DNA of 64,000 bases from Candidatus Rifleibacteriota bacterium (GTDB lineage Bacteria > Muiribacteriota > Ozemobacteria > Ozemobacterales > Ozemobacteraceae), in the NCBI GenBank assembly GCA_012520995.1, contig JAAYNI010000067.1:124001-188000 (forward strand). The letters run 5' to 3'. The notes beneath the pieces were generated by a model. It worked only from the letters and a program-made list of their open reading frames with translations, was not told where the DNA came from and searched no databases. Shown here piece after piece: positions 57,499 through 64,000 of this stretch (positions within the stretch are counted from its first letter, which is position 1; the number at the start of each line of letters is the position of its first letter). The position numbers and the translations under genes are program-made.

Positions 57499-60165
57499 AT
57501 GTCAGAAGAAAAATTAACCGCCTCTTTGCCAAAAGCTTATGATCCTGCTGTAACAGAGCAAGATTTGTATCGTGAATGGGAGGAGGCTGGCTGTTTCAAG
57601 GCTGATCCTCTTTCTGAAAAAACTCCCTATACTATTGTAATACCGCCCCCTAACGTGACAGGAAAACTCACTGTTGGGCACGTTTTGAATAATACGCTTC
57701 AAGATATTCTTATAAGATATCACCGAATGAAGGGTGAAGAGGCTTTTTGGCTTCCAGGCACCGATCACGCTGGTATTGCCACTCAAAACGTCGTAGAAAG
57801 AGAGTTGGCTACGAAAAAAATAACCAGGCATGATCTTGGCAGAGAAAAATTTCTTGAGCATGTCTGGAACTGGAAAGAAAAATACGGCGGCATTATTCTC
57901 AAACAGCTTAGAAGACTAGGCTGTTCCTGCGACTGGACAGCAGAGCGCTTTACTATGGATGAAGGCTTGAGCGATGCAGTTAAAAAATGCTTTGTAAAGC
58001 TTTATGATGACGGTCTGATTTATAAGGGCAAATATATTATTAACTGGTGTCCTCGCTGCAAAACAGCTCTTTCCGATGAAGAAAAAATACCTCAGGATAC
58101 CAAAGGCAGCCTGTGGCATATCAAATATCCATTTAAAGACGGCAGCGGCTACCTGATAGTGGCTACAACCCGTCCTGAGACCATGCTGGGCGATACAGCT
58201 GTAGCTGTGCATCCCGACGATCCGCGATATAAAGATCTTATAGGCAAAAGCATTCTTTTGCCTTTGATGAACCGCGAGATTCCTTTAATAGCTGATGAGT
58301 ATGTCGACAAAGATTTTGGCAGCGGAGCTGTCAAAATGACTCCTGCTCATGATCCGAATGACTTTGAAATAGGCAAAAGACATAATCTGGAGCAAATAGT
58401 TGTTATAGATGAATCAGGCATAATGAATGAAAATGCCGGACAATTTAAAGGATTGGACAGATTTAAAGCCAGAGAGGCTGTCATAGCAGCTTTGGAAGAG
58501 CAGGGGCTCTTGGAGAAAATTGAACCTCATGAATTAGCAGTCGGCCACTGTGAAAGATGCAAGACCGTAATAGAACCTTATCTTTCCGAACAGTGGTTTG
58601 TTAAAATGAAACCTTTAGCTGAGCCCGCAATTAAAGCTTACAAAGACGGAACCCTTTCATTTGTTCCTGACAGATGGGGCAGTGTCTATCTTCACTGGAT
58701 GGAGAATATAAGAGACTGGTGTATAAGCCGTCAGCTTTGGTGGGGACACCAAATTCCTGCATATACCTGCTCCAAATGTTCTCATGTGCAAGTAGCTGAA
58801 AATGCCCCTGAGAAATGTTCCAAATGCGGAGCCTCACAGGAATTTATAGAACAGGACTCAGACGTTCTGGACACTTGGTTCTCTTCATGGCTCTGGTCTT
58901 TCTCTACAATGGGCTGGCCTGAAAAAACGCCGATGCTTGATAAGTTTTATCCGACAACGGCTTTGGTTACTGGCCCTGATATTATATTCTTCTGGGTCGC
59001 TAGAATGGTTATGGCCGGTTATTACTTTACAGGCGAATGTCCCTTCGACAGCGTATATTTTACCAGCATTATAAGAGATCTTAAGGGCAGGAAAATGAGC
59101 AAGTCGCTTGGCAATAGCCCTGATCCTATAGATATAATGGATGATTATGGCGCCGATGCTTTAAGATATACCATGGTGGCTTTGGCTCCTATAGGTCAGG
59201 ATGTCAGGTTTGCCGCCGAGCAATGCGAAATGGGGCGTAACTTCGCTAATAAGCTTTGGAACGCTGCCAGGTTTGTTCTGATGAATGTTGAGGATATGGA
59301 ACTCTCTGTTTTGGAAGATTATCCTGAAAATCTCTCTGAGACAGATCGTTGGATAATTTCTAGGCTGCACAGCACAATAGCTCATGTGGAACATTGTCTT
59401 AAGCCTACGGAATACAGATTCAATGATGCTATAAAGAGTATTTATGAGTTCGTTTGGAATGATTTCTGTGACTGGTATTTGGAGATCTCCAAAAAGGCTC
59501 TTTATGGTTCTGATGCTGATTTAAAACGAAATACGGCCTTAGTTCTCCTGAAGGTATTAGATTCAGCCCTCAAGGTTCTTCATCCCTTTATGCCTTTTGT
59601 TACAGAAACTCTCTGGCGAAAAATTCCAGGAAATTCTGGTTTCCTGATGACTGGTTCTTTCCCTGAATATGATGCAAACCTTGTTTCCCCTGAAACAGAA
59701 GAAAAGGTTGGCAAAATGATGCAGTTTGTAAGAACTGTCAGAAATCTAAGAGCTTCAGCAAATGTGCCGCCTTCCAGAAAGGTAACAGTAAGAGCTGTTG
59801 CCAGCGACCTGAATAATGCGGTTGTTGAAAACTTTGGCGATTTGGTTAAGAGTCTTGCCGGAGTGGAACACTTAGAAATAACTGATTCCAAGCCTGAAGG
59901 ACATCTGGTCGGCTTAGTAGACTCTTCGGTTGTTTGTATGGAACTGAAAGGGCTTATAGATGTAGAAAAAGAGCTTGCCCGTGTTGAAAAAGAAATCGAA
60001 AACACCGAGAAAAGCATGGCCAAGATTGCCGGAAAGCTTGAAAATAAGCAATTTATAGAAAGGGCGCCGGCTGATATAGTAGAAAAAGTAAAAGAAGACG
60101 TTGAAGTTTATAAGCAACAACTGGAAAAACTCTACGAATACAAGAATGAAATAGGAAGTATCTAA
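57499..60165 (+). CDS. valS: Valyl-tRNA synthetase
   Basis: Class I synthetase of 888 residues. It has [13 protein letters not shown] (HIGH motif at 58-61), the editing domain with [12 protein letters not shown] and HPDD, zinc-like knuckles (CPRC; CSKC...CSKCG), KMSKS at 532-536, the anticodon-binding domain, and a C-terminal coiled coil that binds tRNA ([17 protein letters not shown]). Complete. AAAGGTG precedes the ATG. No T-box pattern is visible in the 61-base gap upstream, though TCGTCA/TGACGA can form a small stem there. Confidence 0.97.
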   Translation: MSEEKLTASLPKAYDPAVTEQDLYREWEEAGCFKADPLSEKTPYTIVIPPPNVTGKLTVGHVLNNTLQDILIRYHRMKGEEAFWLPGTDHAGIATQNVVERELATKKITRHDLGREKFLEHVWNWKEKYGGIILKQLRRLGCSCDWTAERFTMDEGLSDAVKKCFVKLYDDGLIYKGKYIINWCPRCKTALSDEEKIPQDTKGSLWHIKYPFKDGSGYLIVATTRPETMLGDTAVAVHPDDPRYKDLIGKSILLPLMNREIPLIADEYVDKDFGSGAVKMTPAHDPNDFEIGKRHNLEQIVVIDESGIMNENAGQFKGLDRFKAREAVIAALEEQGLLEKIEPHELAVGHCERCKTVIEPYLSEQWFVKMKPLAEPAIKAYKDGTLSFVPDRWGSVYLHWMENIRDWCISRQLWWGHQIPAYTCSKCSHVQVAENAPEKCSKCGASQEFIEQDSDVLDTWFSSWLWSFSTMGWPEKTPMLDKFYPTTALVTGPDIIFFWVARMVMAGYYFTGECPFDSVYFTSIIRDLKGRKMSKSLGNSPDPIDIMDDYGADALRYTMVALAPIGQDVRFAAEQCEMGRNFANKLWNAARFVLMNVEDMELSVLEDYPENLSETDRWIISRLHSTIAHVEHCLKPTEYRFNDAIKSIYEFVWNDFCDWYLEISKKALYGSDADLKRNTALVLLKVLDSALKVLHPFMPFVTETLWRKIPGNSGFLMTGSFPEYDANLVSPETEEKVGKMMQFVRTVRNLRASANVPPSRKVTVRAVASDLNNAVVENFGDLVKSLAGVEHLEITDSKPEGHLVGLVDSSVVCMELKGLIDVEKELARVEKEIENTEKSMAKIAGKLENKQFIERAPADIVEKVKEDVEVYKQQLEKLYEYKNEIGSI

Positions 60166-60167
60166 CT

Positions 60168-61391
60168 ATGAGGTTTGAATATACACCTAACGAACAGCTG
60201 ACGATCTTGTCCAAGGGTACGGAGCAAATAGTTTCAAATGAAGATTTTGTTCAGAAGCTGGCTCAATCATATGTCACAGGTAAGCCTCTGACGATTAAAT
60301 TGGGAGCTGACCCTTCTGCTCCGGATCTGCATTTGGGGCATACCGTTGTATTGAGGAAACTAAGACAGTTTCAAGACTTGGGTCATGACGTAGTTTTCAT
60401 TATAGGCGATTTCACAGGCAGAATCGGTGACCCAAGCGGCAAAAGTAAAACCAGAACAGCTCTGACTGTAGAAGAAGTAAGGAGCAATGCTGAAACTTAC
60501 AAAAATCAAGTCGGCAAAATATTGGATCTGGACAAGGTTAGGATAGAGTTCAACTCTTCTTGGTTGCAGGTTATGAATTTGGCCGATACCTTGCAACTTG
60601 CCTCTACCTATACTGTAGCCAGAATGCTGGAGCGCGATGACTTTGAAAAAAGATATAAAAATCAGGTTCCTATAACCATTACAGAGTTTTTCTATCCTCT
60701 TTTGCAGGGTTACGACTCAGTAGCTATTAATGCGGATGTTGAATTGGGCGGTCAAGATCAGACTTTTAACCTCCTTGTCGGAAGGGAGTTGCAAAGAGCT
60801 TATGGGCAAGAGCCCCAAATAACCATGACTTTCCCGCTTCTTGAAGGCTTGGATGGCAAAGAGAAGATGTCCAAGAGTTTGGGCAATTATGTCGGTATTT
60901 CGGATACTCCGAAGGATATGTACGGAAAACTTCTTTCAATTCCTGATAATCTAATGCCCAAATACTTCAGGTTGCTCACAGATCTTCCTGAAGAGGAAAT
61001 AAAGAGTCTGACGAAGCAAATGGAAGATGAGCCTAAGCAAGTCAAAATGCGACTTGCTAGAGAAATTGTAACTGAATACTACGATAAAGAAACAGCTCAG
61101 CATGCAGAAGACGAGTTTGAGAATATTTTCGGCAAGTCTGGCGACGGTTTGCCCGATGAGATTGAAATAGTCTCCTTGACCGCTTCCGCAGAGGGAGTGC
61201 CTCTCCAAAAGCTTTTGGTTGAATCTGGCTTGCTTGATAGCGGTTCGGAAGCGAGAAGAATGATTAAGCAGGGAGCTGTAAAGGTTGATCAGCAAAAAGT
61301 TGAAGACGGCATGAAGATGTTTGTGCCTGGCGATTCAGTTCTTTTGCAAGTAGGCAAAAGAAAATTTAAGCAGGTAGCGCTTACAGAATAA
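60168..61391 (+). CDS. tyrS: Tyrosyl-tRNA synthetase
   Basis: Class I synthetase of 407 residues: HLGH at 55-58, the tyrosine pocket with [14 protein letters not shown] at 233-237, and a C-terminal S4-like RNA-binding domain ([20 protein letters not shown]). The length and N-terminus fit the TyrZ-like branch rather than E. coli TyrS. It starts 2 bases after the valS stop. Confidence 0.96.
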   Translation: MRFEYTPNEQLTILSKGTEQIVSNEDFVQKLAQSYVTGKPLTIKLGADPSAPDLHLGHTVVLRKLRQFQDLGHDVVFIIGDFTGRIGDPSGKSKTRTALTVEEVRSNAETYKNQVGKILDLDKVRIEFNSSWLQVMNLADTLQLASTYTVARMLERDDFEKRYKNQVPITITEFFYPLLQGYDSVAINADVELGGQDQTFNLLVGRELQRAYGQEPQITMTFPLLEGLDGKEKMSKSLGNYVGISDTPKDMYGKLLSIPDNLMPKYFRLLTDLPEEEIKSLTKQMEDEPKQVKMRLAREIVTEYYDKETAQHAEDEFENIFGKSGDGLPDEIEIVSLTASAEGVPLQKLLVESGLLDSGSEARRMIKQGAVKVDQQKVEDGMKMFVPGDSVLLQVGKRKFKQVALTE

Positions 61392-61418
61392 AGATAAAGA
61401 CTGTTTAGGAGCAAAATA

Positions 61419-63335
61419 ATGTCACAGATCAAGTTAAAGCTGCCCGATGGACAGTTTTTGGATGTAAAAAAAGGCAATACAGTGCTGGATGTTGCCGAGC
61501 AGATAGGCTCCGGTTTGGCAAAGGTTGCCATAGCCGGCAAAGTTGATGGAGTTCTTACAGACCTGAGAACTCCTTTATTGCAAGATGCTGATTTTGAAGT
61601 GGTAACCAAAAAATCGGATGAGGCTCTGGAAGTTTACCGCCACTCTATGGCACATATAATGGCTTATGCGGTACAGAAAAAATATCCGGATGCAAAGTTT
61701 GGAATAGGTCCTTCTATTGAAAACGGCTTCTATTATGACTTTGATCTTCCCGCAAAGATCACTGCAGATGATTTTGAAGAAATTGAGTCTTCAATGCAGG
61801 AAATCATTAAAGCTAATTTGCCTTTTGAAAGAAAAGAACTGACAAAAGAAGAAGCTTTGGACTTTTTCGAGAAAAAAGGCCAGAAATATAAAGTAGAACT
61901 TATTAGAGAACTTGAAGACCAGCCTATTACAATTTTCAGATTAGGCGATTTCGTTGATCTTTGCCGCGGACCTCACATGAAAAGCTCGGGCGAAATATCG
62001 GCATTTAAGCTCTTAAGCGTGGCAGGTTCCTATTGGCGCGGCGATGAAAAACGTGAAATGCTGCAAAGGGTTTATGGCACTTCTTTTAGAACTCCAAAGG
62101 AGCTCAAAGCTCACCTTGATATGCTGGAAGAAGCAAAAAAGCGAGATCATCGCAAACTTTCCAAAGAGCTTGGACTCTTCTCTACTCATGAAGAAATAGG
62201 TCCTGGTCTTATCATTTGGCATCCAAACGCATCAAGAATCAGACATGTGATAGAAGCCTATTGGAAAGAACAGCATTATAAACATGGCTATGAGCTTCTT
62301 TATACTCCTCATATCGGCCAGTCTGTTCTTTGGGAAACCAGCGGACACTTGAATTACTATCAAGATTCTATGTACAGTCCTATTGATATAGACGGAGCCA
62401 ATTATTATCTCAAGCCTATGAACTGTCCCTTCCACATTATGGCCTACAAGTCTGAACTGAGATCTTATCGTGATTTGCCGCTCAGATGGGCAGAGCTGGG
62501 CACAGTGTACAGATATGAGAAAAGCGGCGTTTTGCATGGAACAATGCGTGTCAGGGGCTTTACGCAAGACGATGCGCATATTTTCTGCACTCCTGAGCAG
62601 ATGGCCGGTGAAATCCGCGAGATTTTGCGTTTCAGCTTGAGCCTTTGGAGAGCGTTTGGCTTCAGTGAAATAAAAGCTTATTTGGCTACAAAGCCTGCCA
62701 AGGCAGCCGGCAAAGACAATGAAAAATGGGAACAGGCTACAGAGGCTCTCAAGAATGCTATAATAGCTGAAGGTCTTGATTGGGAAGTGGACGAAGGCGG
62801 CGGCGCTTTTTACGGTCCGAAAATAGACCTCAAAATACGTGATGCTCTGGGCAGAGAATGGCAAATGACTACTGTTCAGTTTGACTGGAATCTGACGGAG
62901 CGATTTGATATGACTTATATAGGAGCGGATGGAGAAAAGCATCGCCCCTATATGATTCACCGTGCTTTGCTCGGTTCGCTCGAAAGATTTTTCGGTGTCC
63001 TTACAGAGCATTATGCGGGAGCTTTTCCGCCTTGGCTTGCGCCTGTTCAGGCGGTAGTTTTGCCCATTGCCGATGTTCATATCCCTTATGCAGAAAAAGT
63101 CCTTGCAAAACTTCGCAATGCTGGTATTAGAGCTTCAATTGATACATCAGATGATAAAATAGGTTACAGAATCAGACAGGCTCAGCTGAAAAAAATACCT
63201 TTTATGATTATTCTTGGAGCGGAAGAAGCCGAAGAAGATAAAGTGACTGTTCGCTATAGAAATGGCGAAAATAAAAAGATGCTGGATCTTAATGAATTCA
63301 TAGATTCAGTAGAATGGCGAAAAGCAGATATCTGA
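61419..63335 (+). CDS. thrS: Threonyl-tRNA synthetase
   Basis: Class II synthetase of 638 residues: TGS domain (1-62), editing domain (HSMAHIMAYAV; DLCRGPHM), catalytic core with YLKPMNCPFHIMAYKS (zinc-ligand Cys), RGFTQDDAHIFC and the C-terminal anticodon domain (VLPIADVH onward). Complete. AGGAG precedes the ATG. The 27-base gap from tyrS makes valS-tyrS-thrS one probable transcript. Confidence 0.97.
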   Translation: MSQIKLKLPDGQFLDVKKGNTVLDVAEQIGSGLAKVAIAGKVDGVLTDLRTPLLQDADFEVVTKKSDEALEVYRHSMAHIMAYAVQKKYPDAKFGIGPSIENGFYYDFDLPAKITADDFEEIESSMQEIIKANLPFERKELTKEEALDFFEKKGQKYKVELIRELEDQPITIFRLGDFVDLCRGPHMKSSGEISAFKLLSVAGSYWRGDEKREMLQRVYGTSFRTPKELKAHLDMLEEAKKRDHRKLSKELGLFSTHEEIGPGLIIWHPNASRIRHVIEAYWKEQHYKHGYELLYTPHIGQSVLWETSGHLNYYQDSMYSPIDIDGANYYLKPMNCPFHIMAYKSELRSYRDLPLRWAELGTVYRYEKSGVLHGTMRVRGFTQDDAHIFCTPEQMAGEIREILRFSLSLWRAFGFSEIKAYLATKPAKAAGKDNEKWEQATEALKNAIIAEGLDWEVDEGGGAFYGPKIDLKIRDALGREWQMTTVQFDWNLTERFDMTYIGADGEKHRPYMIHRALLGSLERFFGVLTEHYAGAFPPWLAPVQAVVLPIADVHIPYAEKVLAKLRNAGIRASIDTSDDKIGYRIRQAQLKKIPFMIILGAEEAEEDKVTVRYRNGENKKMLDLNEFIDSVEWRKADI

Positions 63336-63355
63336 TAGTAATAAAGATAGAATTA

Positions 63356-63390
63356 CATTTTGAAGCCAGTTTATAACTGGCTTCAAAATG
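63356..63390. repeat. Perfect 16-base inverted repeat after thrS
   Basis: CATTTTGAAGCCAGTT (63356-63371) and AACTGGCTTCAAAATG (63375-63390) around a 3-base loop. No T-run follows on either strand, so a Rho-independent stop is doubtful; it may be a processing or attenuation element upstream of the next gene. Confidence 0.8.
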
Positions 63391-63407
63391 AGTTAAGAGA
63401 GGTTGTT

Positions 63408-64000
63408 TTGAGGTTAGCAAAAACTTGGGTTGCTCTGGTTGCTGCAATTTTTTTGTTCTTTGCTTTGCCAATTTCTGCTCAAGGGCAGATGACTGTTCCC
63501 GAAGCCTATATGGCGAAGGCAGAGGCACAAATAAGCAACGGCGAGCTTTTTGAAGCAGTAAGCACATTTCAGGAAGCTCTTGAAAAATATCCCGAGCACA
63601 TAAATCTCAACATTAGTGCCGTGGTTTTTTATGTTGATTACCACGTGCAGATGGAAAACTTCCGACAAGAAGCTCTTAGGCTTATATCAAATCTTTATGA
63701 CAGGAAAGAACAGCTGACAAAGCCTCAGCTTTACAGGCTCGCTCTCTGCAAGGCCAAGATAGCTTTGGCAGTTGAGGCCTATGCCGAAGCAGGAGATTAT
63801 TATGCAAAAGCAGTTGAGATTTTTCCCAACTCTGATTCTGCAAGACTGCGATTGGCGGCCTTAAAGCTTTACTTAGGTAAAAGAGAAGAAGCAGGGGATA
63901 TGCTTCTCTCAATGAAGGATGTTGGCCGAATCAATTCGCCTGAAGATTTCAGGCTTCATTACTTTATGAATTGCAATGTGGGCAATTTCTCTTTGGCTTA
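63408..64000 (+). CDS. Exported TPR protein (partial, runs off the window)
   Basis: From TTG 63408 the frame stays open to the window end (197 residues). AGAGAGG lies 5 bases before the start. Residues 1-25 form a signal peptide (hydrophobic run VALVAAIFLFFALPISA|QG). TPR-like units follow: AEAQISNGELFEAVSTFQEAL, AEAGDYYAKAVEIFPNSDSARLRLA (each a helix pair of the family), spaced about 34 residues or multiples. The gene lies 17 bases after a large hairpin. Its function cannot be judged from the first part alone. Confidence 0.75.
   Translation, partial: MRLAKTWVALVAAIFLFFALPISAQGQMTVPEAYMAKAEAQISNGELFEAVSTFQEALEKYPEHINLNISAVVFYVDYHVQMENFRQEALRLISNLYDRKEQLTKPQLYRLALCKAKIALAVEAYAEAGDYYAKAVEIFPNSDSARLRLAALKLYLGKREEAGDMLLSMKDVGRINSPEDFRLHYFMNCNVGNFSLA

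Noticed and set aside
63298-63912. Minus-strand frames at the window end
   Set aside because: They are antisense to the exported TPR gene starting at TTG 63408, which has a signal peptide, ribosome site and TPR units.
1-64000. tRNA or rRNA genes
   Set aside because: No GGTTCGAATCC-type T arms with matching acceptor stems, and no rRNA-like stretches were seen by eye.
1-64000. Complete insertion sequence or transposase gene
   Set aside because: No transposase or integrase motifs are encoded in any substantial frame; the repeats are non-coding.

Overview
The window looks like a contiguous piece of chromosome from an uncultured-type diderm bacterium, moderately AT-rich by eye. Diderm traits are lipoprotein signals, a LolA-like protein, type IV pilin-like minor subunits, an O-antigen-ligase-like protein and an envelope histidine kinase. 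The mix of Hfq, RemA, Rex, YicC, YmdB and a long bifunctional Rel, together with many exported TPR and coiled-coil proteins, would fit a deep-branching phylum such as Riflebacteria or Elusimicrobiota. That placement is a guess; no marker in the window settles it.

Layout. 1-4511: hfq, an exported SLH-like protein, queF, and a two-gene unit encoding an exported protein and a transglutaminase-elicitor-like protein. 4613-9089 (minus): the operon rpsO-pnp-uvrB. 9272-15667: a tightly packed plus operon (rRNA/tRNA uracil methyltransferase, response regulator-kinase hybrid, PHP phosphoesterase, glycosyltransferase, TatD, TcdA). 15907-16686: a lone exported protein bracketed by intergenic repeats. 17174-27744: a housekeeping run (yicC-remA-rpoZ-unknown-priA-def-fmt-rex-STAS-rel-UDG). 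28197-31810: three pilin-like or pseudopilin-like genes, convergent with a giant 1503-aa surface lipoprotein (32087-36598, minus). 36751-36940: a 6S RNA, then ymdB and a thioredoxin-like gene overlapping it tail to tail. 38279-47082: a seven-gene plus cluster of envelope proteins, a protein with a degenerate nuclease-like domain, a DegS-like kinase, an NtrB-like kinase and an NtrC-like regulator. 47084-52510 (minus): ptsI, a DUF192 lipoprotein, an O-antigen-ligase/TPR protein and a histidine kinase. 52615-54173: surE and birA. 54189-57437: an exported proline-rich protein diverging from a coiled-coil/zinc-ribbon/TPR protein. 57499-63335: valS-tyrS-thrS. From 63408: an exported TPR protein cut by the window end.

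The least expected structure lies between the genes. At least six intergenic regions carry a modular family of degenerate repeats: islands of 7-base tandem units whose sequence differs from site to site, 9-10-base tandem units, a TTTTAAGC hairpin followed by CTGTGTnnATCTGTGGATAG, and an 80-base block present in opposite orientations 31 kb apart (71 of 80 identical). These modules flank exported or accessory genes and are absent inside the housekeeping operons. A second pattern is promoter -10 boxes so close to the ATG that four genes (9272, 17174, 28197 and 36598 minus) are predicted to have leaderless or nearly leaderless mRNAs.

Many genes serve RNA metabolism (Hfq, PNPase, YicC, RemA, YmdB, PHP RNase-like, 6S RNA) and translation (S15, def, fmt, three aminoacyl-tRNA synthetases, queF, tcdA). 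The accessory parts concern the cell surface and two-component signalling.
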